The notes below the pieces were generated by a model. The model was not told where the DNA came from. It ran no database searches and saw only the letters and a program-made list of their open reading frames with translations. The translations under genes and the position numbers were made by a program. Below, in pieces: positions 1 through 6,099 of a stretch of 6,957 nucleotides of DNA (position 1 is the stretch's first letter; every line of letters starts with the position of its first letter). Origin of the DNA: Planctomycetaceae bacterium (lineage in GTDB: Bacteria > Planctomycetota > Planctomycetia > Planctomycetales > Planctomycetaceae); contig JAESQE010000276.1 of assembly GCA_016765335.1 (NCBI GenBank), positions 1 to 6,957 on the forward strand, read 5' to 3'.

Positions 1-68
1 GACTGACCTTTAACGCTAGTTGGGCTACTACAGGTCGCGTTTCACCATCTTACGATAGGCATCACCTT

Positions 69-72
69 GGAG
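69..72 (+). promoter_or_regulatory. Shine-Dalgarno site of the TMEM43-TerB gene
   Basis: GGAG lies 7 bases before the ATG at position 80. This is ideal spacing and supports that start codon. No convincing promoter was found in the 79 bases before the gene, so transcription may begin outside the window. Confidence 0.7.
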
Positions 73-79
73 TTCATTC

Positions 80-1528
80 ATGGCAAGATCGAAGAAAAAG
101 TCTGGTGGAGTTCTGATAGGTCCGATCATTGTTCTTGTAGCCATTGTGGCCCTGTGGAAAAATGAAGGCCGGTTTGATTATTTCCGAGCCGCCAAAAGCA
201 CCCAGGCAATCTCTACACTCGCCACCGATCATAGCGAAAAGCTGATTTCCTATACCGAAGCAATGCAGCCCGACTTGACGATGCCGGGGGATTACGTGGA
301 AACGTTAGTTGGTTACCTGACAATTAATCGATCCGCTGAGATCTACGCCTGGGATCGAGATGAAGACGATGAAGGCCACGTCAGCTGGAGTAAAGAATGG
401 ATGAGCAGCCTGGAAAGTAATTCCCGCAACAGTGACTTGTCCCAGCAGCTCTCCTCAAAGTCATTTCGTCCGGAAAGTTACGAAGTCGGCGAACTAACCA
501 TCGAAACCGAGGAAATCGAGTTTGTCGATGCGAATCAAAACATTCCCGTTGCCAGCCTCTTGTTAAGCGAAGTTGCTCAAAGCAAACAATTAACCGTGCA
601 AGACAATTACTTGTATCTATCAAAACATCAGCCGAGCAATTTGGGTGACGAACGAATTAATTACCGAGGCATTCCCGTTCCTCCCATTGCTACCTACTTT
701 GGAATGTATTCACAGAGCCGTGGTATTGCGCATCATGCCGTAAAAAGAGACGGTTTTATTGATCAAATTATCCAGGACACTGGTGTCCTTCATCATCTCG
801 TGGCCGGCAAACGAACGGTCGCATTGAAAACAATCAAATCATACCTCACCAGATTGAAATGGGTTGTCCGCGGAGTAGGTTTTCTGGGCATTAGCATCGG
901 CTTTGTGATACTGCTTTCCAGTGCCGCCGGCTTCATATACCATCTTCCATTGGTTGGACGAATGGTCCAGTGGGGCGTGTGGGCTATCAGTTTTATTTTA
1001 GGTGCATTGATAAGCATCATGACGATCACATCCAGCTATCTGTTTCATCATCCGATCACACTGGCTGGAATGCTGGCTACCGGAGCCATCCTGTTTTACC
1101 TGTCCCGCAACCGAGCGATCGCATCACAGCATCAAATTAAGCAATCACTTGATCAGGATCTGGGCCACACCGTCAGCGAAGCCGAACTAGAAGAACTGGA
1201 ATTCATCGAACTGGTGCAGTTGGCGTTGGTCAACCAGACGATTGATGTTGATGAAAGAAAGCATCTACTTAAGTGGGCTAAAAAACGTGGCTGGGATCGC
1301 GACAAGGTCAAAGAAATAGTTGCTCGGGCAAAACGTACGATTGGTGATGCAACTGATCCTGCCTACACCAAAGATCACCTCAAGAATTTGATTCGACTTG
1401 CATTAGCGGATGGAGATCTCAGTGCGTACGAGTTAAGAACAATTACCAAAGCTGCCAAAGAGGTCGGCTTCAGTCGCTCGGACTTAAAACGCATCGTCAA
1501 ACAAATTCGGCAGCCAGCTGTCACTTGA
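80..1528 (+). CDS. TMEM43/LUMA-family membrane protein with C-terminal TerB-like domain
   Basis: This 482-residue protein is probably an inner-membrane protein. The N-terminal part follows the TMEM43 (LUMA, DUF1625) plan: a first membrane helix at about residues 11-26, the family's NEGR motif directly after it (28-31), and a region resembling the family's EMYQW motif (AEIYAW, 86-91) followed by a W...EW segment. A YLSK...GDERINY stretch (about 180-195) matches the family's Y-GDLRVSF stretch. Three further helices lie at about 263-286, 298-317 and 325-341, the second followed by the family-like SYLFHHP. Residues about 370-478 form a soluble helical, charged domain resembling TerB, built from two similar 42-residue units (377-418 and 436-477). 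The large loop at 27-260 is probably extracytoplasmic and the tail cytoplasmic. The function of bacterial TMEM43 is unknown to me, and TerB domains occur in tellurite-resistance and other membrane-linked proteins. A TMEM43-TerB combination is unusual. The TMEM43 call is fairly firm; the TerB call is somewhat weaker. The gene converges on the DUF1501 operon and shows no functional tie to it. Confidence 0.82.
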   Translation: MARSKKKSGGVLIGPIIVLVAIVALWKNEGRFDYFRAAKSTQAISTLATDHSEKLISYTEAMQPDLTMPGDYVETLVGYLTINRSAEIYAWDRDEDDEGHVSWSKEWMSSLESNSRNSDLSQQLSSKSFRPESYEVGELTIETEEIEFVDANQNIPVASLLLSEVAQSKQLTVQDNYLYLSKHQPSNLGDERINYRGIPVPPIATYFGMYSQSRGIAHHAVKRDGFIDQIIQDTGVLHHLVAGKRTVALKTIKSYLTRLKWVVRGVGFLGISIGFVILLSSAAGFIYHLPLVGRMVQWGVWAISFILGALISIMTITSSYLFHHPITLAGMLATGAILFYLSRNRAIASQHQIKQSLDQDLGHTVSEAELEELEFIELVQLALVNQTIDVDERKHLLKWAKKRGWDRDKVKEIVARAKRTIGDATDPAYTKDHLKNLIRLALADGDLSAYELRTITKAAKEVGFSRSDLKRIVKQIRQPAVT

Positions 1529-1550
1529 ACCGAACTTCTATTAATTGGTT

Positions 1551-1585
1551 CCCCCCCTTACGAAGGGGGAGTTAGAGGGGGTTTT
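1551..1585 (+). terminator. C/G-rich hairpin, possible terminator of the TMEM43-TerB gene
   Basis: A run of seven C ends at 1557. CCCCCTT (1553-1559) pairs perfectly with AAGGGGG (1563-1569) across a 3-base loop. A second G5 run followed by TTTT (1577-1585) could pair with the same C run instead, giving a longer hairpin ending in a T tract. It begins 22 bases after the stop codon, the right place for an intrinsic terminator. The same block looks like a type of interspersed repeat that recurs in many bacterial genomes, so termination may be incidental. The weak short T tract lowers confidence. Confidence 0.5.
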
Positions 1586-1648
1586 AGCCTACTTCTTATA
1601 TTCAGACTGCCCTCAAGAAGCTCTGGAATTCAAAAAGACATTGCGAGC

Positions 1649-1720
1649 GGAGGGTAGACATTCTCGTCTGCCTTGAATTGAGGCATGCTCAAACGAAACA
1701 GACAGGAATGTCTGTGCTCC
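1649..1720. repeat. Compound palindromic intergenic repeat (REP/MITE-like)
   Basis: Two 24-base arms, 1649-1672 and 1697-1720, are inverted copies matching at 17 of 24 positions, including GGAG at the outer ends and AGACATTC and GTCTG inside. Each arm is itself nearly palindromic: GGTAGAC/GTCTGCC at 1653-1672 and ACAGACA/TGTCTGT at 1698-1715. A third small hairpin, TTGAG-GCATG-CTCAA (1678-1692), sits between them. An outer perfect 8-base pair, AATTCAAA (1627-1634) and TTTGAATT (1722-1729), encloses the unit. There is no coding capacity, so if mobile it would depend on enzymes encoded elsewhere. The AGACATTC-type palindrome resembles interspersed repeats that I associate with planctomycete-like genomes. 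Copy number cannot be judged from one window. Confidence 0.65.
1691..1715 (-). terminator. Possible terminator of the DUF1549-DUF1501 operon
   Basis: Read on the minus strand, a 7-base-pair stem ACAGACA/TGTCTGT with a TTCC loop is followed at once by TTCGTTT. It lies about 40 bases after the DUF1501 stop codon. The stem is only moderately GC-rich and the T tract is interrupted, so it would be a weak terminator. It is also the right half of the palindromic repeat. Confidence 0.4.
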
Positions 1721-1755
1721 ATTTGAATTAATAGAGGTTCCCCTTAGCAATTCGA

Positions 1756-3237
1756 TCAGGCCAAAATGCCTTGAACGACTTCTCCATGCACATCGGTCAG
1801 CCGGTAATGACGTCCCTGGTAGCGGTAAGTTAAACGAGTATGATCGATGCCGCACAGGTGTAGCATTGTGGCTTGCATATCGTGCACATGGACTGGATTT
1901 TCCGTGATATTCCAAGCAAAATCATCAGTGGCTCCATAAACCGTACCCGGTTTCACTCCGCCGCCAGCCATCCACCAGCTATAGGCTTTACCGAAATGGT
2001 CACGACCAATCGGATTCGCTGGATCTCCTTGACCAAACGGTGTTCGTCCAAATTCTCCCCCCCAAACCACCAGAGTGTCATCCAGCATTCCACGTTCTTT
2101 CAAGTCCTGGACCAATGCCGCGGACGGACCATCTGTATCGATGCATTGCTGTTCGAGTTGAGTAAACAAGTTACTGTGCTGGTCCCAGCCAGCGTGCATC
2201 AATTGAACGAATCCAACACCACGTTCCAACAACCGCCTGGCAACCAAACAGTTGTTGGCAAAAGTCCCTTTCTTCATCGCATCGGGACCGTAACGCTTGA
2301 GAGTCTCTTTGGTTTCACCTGAAAAGTCTACGAGATCCGGAACACTTGTCTGCATGCGAAATGCCATTTCGTACTGTGAAATCCGAGTGTCAATTTCAGG
2401 ATCGCCGTACTCTGCTAAATGGGCGGCATTCATAGCAGCCAGGTCATCAAGCATCGCTCTGCGTCCTGCGGGACTGATGCCCGGTGGATTGTTGAGATAG
2501 GGCACCAAATCGCCGGTGTTCTGAAAACGCACGCCCTGATATCGGCTCGGAAGAAAACCGCTGCCCCAATAATAGTCAAAAAACAACTGACCGCAGGTCT
2601 TGGCTTTATCGCTGGATGTCATCACCACAAACGTGGGGAGATTGTCCGTTTCGCTTCCCAAGCCGTAAGACAGCCACGCGCCCATGCTTGGACGACCGGG
2701 AACTTGCGCCCCTGTCATGAAGTAAGTTACGCCGGGAGCATGATTAACAGCTTCGGTATTCATACTACGAACAAGACAAATATCATCAGCCAATGCACCG
2801 ATATTTGGCAGCATCGTGCTCATTGTCGTTCCGCATTTTCCGTAAGCCTTATGTGGCTTAATCGGTGGTACACAGGGCCACTTGGCGTAGCCGGAAGACA
2901 TTGTCGAAAGTCGCGTTGTGCCTCGTATGGAATCTGGAATATCCTTGCCTGCTAAATCTCTCAGCACCGACTTATCATCAAACAAATCAACGTGCGATGG
3001 TCCTCCTCCCTGCCAAAGTACGACCACGCGTTTTGCTTTCGCAGCATGATGCGGCAATCCAGGAAGTCCACCAAGACCGCGAGACGATACATTATTTGTT
3101 CCTGGTTCAGCCCCAAAAACATTGTCCTTGTTTAACAACGAAGACAGCGCAGCTACTCCTATCCCAGAAGCAGCAGTGCCAAACATTTGCCGACGATTGA
3201 ACCAGGTGGCATTTTCGTGGTGGAGATCAAACGACAT
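1756..3237 (-). CDS. DUF1501 family protein with Tat-type signal
   Basis: This 493-residue protein is a complete DUF1501 member, related to the sulfatase/alkaline-phosphatase superfamily. The N-terminus carries a twin-arginine motif, NRRQMF (14-19), followed by a hydrophobic stretch to about residue 35. This suggests folded export by Tat, though no clean cleavage site is obvious. Family motifs appear in order: QGGGPSHVDLFD (76-87), NTEAVNHAPG (160-169), GWDQH (350-354), VVWGGEFGRTP (390-400), GRDHF (411-415), WMAGGGVKPGTVYGATDD (422-439), then the LTYRYQGRHYRLTDVHG tail (469-485). The Asp and His residues in these motifs are probable metal ligands by analogy. The length is typical and no key block is missing. 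The start is supported by AGGA 7 bases upstream. It is the second gene of an operon, 55 bases after the DUF1549/DUF1553 gene. This pairing is usual in planctomycetes, and the enzymatic reaction is not established. Confidence 0.93.
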   Translation of the reverse strand: MSFDLHHENATWFNRRQMFGTAASGIGVAALSSLLNKDNVFGAEPGTNNVSSRGLGGLPGLPHHAAKAKRVVVLWQGGGPSHVDLFDDKSVLRDLAGKDIPDSIRGTTRLSTMSSGYAKWPCVPPIKPHKAYGKCGTTMSTMLPNIGALADDICLVRSMNTEAVNHAPGVTYFMTGAQVPGRPSMGAWLSYGLGSETDNLPTFVVMTSSDKAKTCGQLFFDYYWGSGFLPSRYQGVRFQNTGDLVPYLNNPPGISPAGRRAMLDDLAAMNAAHLAEYGDPEIDTRISQYEMAFRMQTSVPDLVDFSGETKETLKRYGPDAMKKGTFANNCLVARRLLERGVGFVQLMHAGWDQHSNLFTQLEQQCIDTDGPSAALVQDLKERGMLDDTLVVWGGEFGRTPFGQGDPANPIGRDHFGKAYSWWMAGGGVKPGTVYGATDDFAWNITENPVHVHDMQATMLHLCGIDHTRLTYRYQGRHYRLTDVHGEVVQGILA

Positions 3238-3244
3238 ATCTCAT

Positions 3245-3248
3245 TCCT
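3245..3248 (-). promoter_or_regulatory. Shine-Dalgarno site of the DUF1501 gene
   Basis: AGGA on the minus strand lies 7 bases before the ATG at 3237, inside the 55-base gap between the two operon genes. The second cistron can therefore be initiated independently. No terminator-like hairpin is visible in the gap, which supports co-transcription. Confidence 0.65.
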
Positions 3249-3292
3249 GCTTGTGTTACGACAAAAATATTAAAAGTGTAATTGAACTTAAC

Positions 3293-5833
3293 TTATTCAC
3301 GGGTCAAGGCTTCATCAAGATTAAGTATCCCTAAACAAACCACTGTCAACGCAGCATGTTCAGACGCATTCAGGGATTCGTCTCTTGGTGTCTCTCCGAC
3401 GTTTAACAATGCAATAGCAGCCTTATTGTCAGCCTTGTAGATTGCCAATTGATTTTCATAGGCTCGCCGTAAATGGTTCTTATCAGATTCTGTAGGAACT
3501 CGACACAGCACTTGACAAAATGCAAATTCAATCCGCGTATTTAACGTTTTACTATCTTGCATGCTAAGTCGAGCCAGCACACGTGCCGCTTCGACCCACG
3601 TGGGATCATTCAGCGTAGTTAAAGCATGCAAAGGAGTGCTTGTAATGGAGTGGCGAACTCGACAAGCCTGTCGATTCGAGGCATCAAACATATTGGCTGG
3701 ACTGACTGTACGACGCCAAAAAGTGTAGAGACTTCGCCGATACAGATCCTTTCCGGAAGACTTCGGATAAGTAAAGTCTCGTTCTTTCGTAATCGCAAGA
3801 GCTTCCCATACATTTTCAGGTTGATAAGGATAAACTGGTTTGCCTCCAATTTGTTTTTCCAGCAAGTTGGATGACGCAAGTGCCCAATCACGCAATACTG
3901 CGGAAGGCATTCGGAAGCGGGCTGCTCGTGCATAAAGAGTGTTCTCAGAATCTTGTTTGAGTAACTGCGGTGTCACTCGGCTCGTTTGTCGATAGGTCGC
4001 ACTGGTAACAAGCAAGCGATGCATCTTCTTAACACTCCAGCCTCCTTCGCGAAATTCGACTGCCAGCCAGTCAAGCAAATCTTTGTGGATTGGGTATTCG
4101 CTTTGAACTCCCATATCTTCAGACGTTTTGACGATCCCTGTTCCAAAGAAATATCCCCACATCCGATTGGCTTGCACTCGGGAAGTCAACGGATGGTCCG
4201 GCGAAACCAGCCACTGTGCAAACCCAAGTCGATTCGCTGGCGCGCCATCAGGAAGTGGTGGCAGAAATTTCGGAGTTGCAAACGATACTTTATCCAAGGG
4301 CTTCAAATATTCGCCTCGATCAAGAATGAATGTCTCACGCGGTTTCGCATCACTCATCACCATCACCCGCGGAATTTGGTCCCCACGATAATTGGCAAGT
4401 TGTTGATTGAGACTGTTGAGCTTTCCGATTTCAGGAAGTTTACCAGCGATCGTCGAAAGGACTTTCTGATCAAAGTGTTTTCGCAGTCCATCCTCAAGCG
4501 ATTTCTTTTCGATGTCACTACGATCACTCTCCATTTTTTTCAGGATCGCGATCAACGGCTCTGGCAAACCCTTCACGTCGTCCTGTTGAGAATCTGAGAA
4601 AACCCCACGATGCCAGCCGGCATACGCTGCATTGGTAACCTTTGCTGATTCACCCCTGGCCTTGGCAATTTGCGATTCCCAGTCGGCAATACGTGTCTTA
4701 TTTTCATCAGTGGGCAATTCAATGAATGGAGCTGCAACTCGAATTCGAGACGACTGACGTTGTGGCTTCCCGGATTCCGGCACACGATTAAAGGCATCCA
4801 GCAGACTGTAATAATCTTGTCTGGTAATAGGATCGTACTTGTGATCATGACACTGTGCACACGCCATCGTCAGGCTGAGCCAAGTCGTTGCCGTGGTATC
4901 GATTCGATCAAACAGAATCACAAATCGTTGCTCTTCGGCGATCGCCCCCCCTTCTCCGTTAAGCAAATGGTTACGATTGAATCCGCTGGCAATTTTCTGA
5001 TCTATTGTTGCATCGGGCAGTAAATCACCAGCAAGTTGCCAAATCGTAAACTGATCAAACGGCAAATCTTCATTCAACGCCCGCACAACCCAGTCTCGCC
5101 AAATCCATTGCCAAGTGTCGCCATCCTGTTGAAACCCATTACTGTCGGCATACCGTGCCGCATCAAGCCAAGGTAACGCCATCCGTTCGCCATAGTGCTT
5201 GCTACTTAAAAGGCGATCCACTAGTTTTTCGTAAGCCTGTGGATCGGTGTCCGCGACAAATGCATCCACTTCCTGCCGAGTAGGCGGCAATCCGATCAGA
5301 TCAATTGATAACCGCTTGATCAGCGTCACCCGGTCAGCTTCGGGAGAAGGAGCGATGCCTTCTGCTTCCAGTTTATTCAATACAAAATGATCAACAGCAT
5401 TTCTAGCCCACTGCTTATCTTTGGTCTCCGGCTGAGCTGGACGCGTTGGAGTTTCATACGCCCAATGCGATTCGAACTTTGCTCCCTGATTAATCCATAA
5501 CTCAAGCAGTTCTTTCTGTTCAACCGTAAGTTGTCGATTCGAATCCGCAGGCGGCATCATTAAGTCAGCATCTTTCGAGTTGATCCGCTCAACCAGCAAG
5601 CTATCAGACAAATTGCCAGGAACGATTGCACCATATTCAATAGCTGCACTTCTCACATCAAGCCGAAGATCAGCCTCGCGTTTATTGGGATCCTGACCAT
5701 GACAATAGAAACAATTCTCAGATAAAACCGGACGAATGTCGCGATTAAAGTTCACCTCTTCCGCGTGCAATAATTCTCCCGCAGTAACAATTGCCAGCAA
5801 GCACAAGAGAAACTTTTGAGCGTTTCTAATCAT
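3293..5833 (-). CDS. PSCyt1-DUF1549-DUF1553 (PSD1) exported protein
   Basis: This 846-residue protein has the classic planctomycete architecture. A Sec-type signal peptide occupies residues 1 to about 24 (FLLCLLAIV core, likely cut after LLHA). A cytochrome-c-like PSCyt1 domain follows at about 26-120, with a CFYCH haem-binding motif at 41-45 and LMMPP (91-95) that may supply the distal Met ligand. The DUF1549 domain spans about 143-350, with DLIGLPPT (178-185), LDAARYADSNGFQQD (223-237) and a second CxxCH, CAQCHDHKYDP (325-335). A variable helical linker lies at about 375-500. The DUF1553 domain runs from about 532 to 790 with NRMWGYFFGTGIV (556-568), the RLLVTSATYRQTS block (606-618) and RRSLYTFWRRTVSP (699-712). 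No LamG or other insertion is seen in the linker, so the protein is on the compact side. It is the first gene of the operon with DUF1501. The ATG is chosen because it gives a perfect signal peptide, although no clear Shine-Dalgarno is present. A role in extracytoplasmic redox or polymer processing is inferred, not shown. Confidence 0.94.
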   Translation of the reverse strand: MIRNAQKFLLCLLAIVTAGELLHAEEVNFNRDIRPVLSENCFYCHGQDPNKREADLRLDVRSAAIEYGAIVPGNLSDSLLVERINSKDADLMMPPADSNRQLTVEQKELLELWINQGAKFESHWAYETPTRPAQPETKDKQWARNAVDHFVLNKLEAEGIAPSPEADRVTLIKRLSIDLIGLPPTRQEVDAFVADTDPQAYEKLVDRLLSSKHYGERMALPWLDAARYADSNGFQQDGDTWQWIWRDWVVRALNEDLPFDQFTIWQLAGDLLPDATIDQKIASGFNRNHLLNGEGGAIAEEQRFVILFDRIDTTATTWLSLTMACAQCHDHKYDPITRQDYYSLLDAFNRVPESGKPQRQSSRIRVAAPFIELPTDENKTRIADWESQIAKARGESAKVTNAAYAGWHRGVFSDSQQDDVKGLPEPLIAILKKMESDRSDIEKKSLEDGLRKHFDQKVLSTIAGKLPEIGKLNSLNQQLANYRGDQIPRVMVMSDAKPRETFILDRGEYLKPLDKVSFATPKFLPPLPDGAPANRLGFAQWLVSPDHPLTSRVQANRMWGYFFGTGIVKTSEDMGVQSEYPIHKDLLDWLAVEFREGGWSVKKMHRLLVTSATYRQTSRVTPQLLKQDSENTLYARAARFRMPSAVLRDWALASSNLLEKQIGGKPVYPYQPENVWEALAITKERDFTYPKSSGKDLYRRSLYTFWRRTVSPANMFDASNRQACRVRHSITSTPLHALTTLNDPTWVEAARVLARLSMQDSKTLNTRIEFAFCQVLCRVPTESDKNHLRRAYENQLAIYKADNKAAIALLNVGETPRDESLNASEHAALTVVCLGILNLDEALTRE

Positions 5834-5925
5834 AACGGTATCAATCGATTCGAATTTAATATCTGTTTCGTGTAGTTGATTGCGACTTTGATCAGTCCAT
5901 AATTCTTAATCAATACTAGGTGTGA

Positions 5926-5954
5926 ATTATAACCAAAACTTGACGGCGTGGCAA
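5926..5954 (-). promoter_or_regulatory. Sigma70-type promoter of the DUF1549-DUF1501 operon
   Basis: On the minus strand, TTGCCA (5949-5954) and TATAAT (5926-5931) are separated by exactly 17 bases. The -10 is a full consensus match and the -35 matches five of six. AT-rich DNA lies just upstream. Transcription would start near 5919, giving a leader of about 85 bases before the ATG at 5833. It is the best promoter-like sequence I found in the window, in the correct place and direction. It is based on general bacterial consensus, not on planctomycete data. Confidence 0.72.
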
Positions 5955-5990
5955 AAGTAGGTTGTAAATATTCGTTATTATGTAAGGGAA

Positions 5991-6096
5991 CCTCTAAAGC
6001 CTGCACTGCTCGACCGATCATGGCATTCCTTCCGGGAGGGTGAGGCTCCCGCCGAACCATTGTCAATTCGAGAGGGCGAAGTTCCTGCAAAGCCTG
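5991..6096. repeat. GC-rich hairpin repeat bounded by imperfect direct repeats
   Basis: The core at 6022-6058 contains CGGGAG (6033-6038) and CTCCCG (6046-6051), a perfect 6-base-pair stem with a 7-base loop. This core resembles a GGCGGGAGCCTCACCCTCCCGG-like short repeat that I associate with planctomycete genomes. It is flanked by 13-base direct repeats at 5991-6003 and 6084-6096 that match at 11 positions, including AAAGCCTG without a mismatch. It lies between the lactonase stop codon and the operon promoter. It has no T tract on either strand, so it is a poor terminator. An 86-codon open frame across it on the minus strand is probably not a gene. Confidence 0.55.
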
Positions 6097-6099
6097 GTT

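Noticed and set aside
1..116. Open frame entering from the left edge and ending at 114-116, overlapping the TMEM43-TerB start
   Set aside because: Only 37 residues are visible and they match no family I recognise. Overlap with a well-supported start makes it probably non-coding.
1613..1915. Minus-strand 100-codon open frame
   Set aside because: It overlaps the end of the DUF1501 gene in another frame and runs through the palindromic repeat. Its AQTFLSVS-like tail is translated repeat sequence.
2419..2955. Plus-strand 178-codon open frame
   Set aside because: It is entirely antisense to the DUF1501 gene, has no family features and no convincing ribosome site.
3986..4597. Plus-strand 203-codon open frame
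   Set aside because: It is antisense to the DUF1549/DUF1553 gene, with low-complexity basic and aromatic composition typical of shadow frames.
1732..5996. Inverted pair TAGAGGTTCCC (1732-1742 and 5986-5996) flanking the two-gene operon
   Set aside because: It suggested the ends of a mobile unit, but several 11-base inverted matches are expected by chance in a window of this length. There is no transposase between them.
6033..6051. CGGGAG/CTCCCG hairpin as a terminator of the lactonase gene
   Set aside because: No T tract follows the stem on the minus strand, so intrinsic termination is unlikely.
5830..6090. Minus-strand 86-codon open frame overlapping the start of the DUF1549/DUF1553 gene by 4 bases
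   Set aside because: The 4-base overlap resembles translational coupling. However, the frame covers the GC-rich repeat and the promoter and has no recognisable domain, and the predicted transcript starts inside it.
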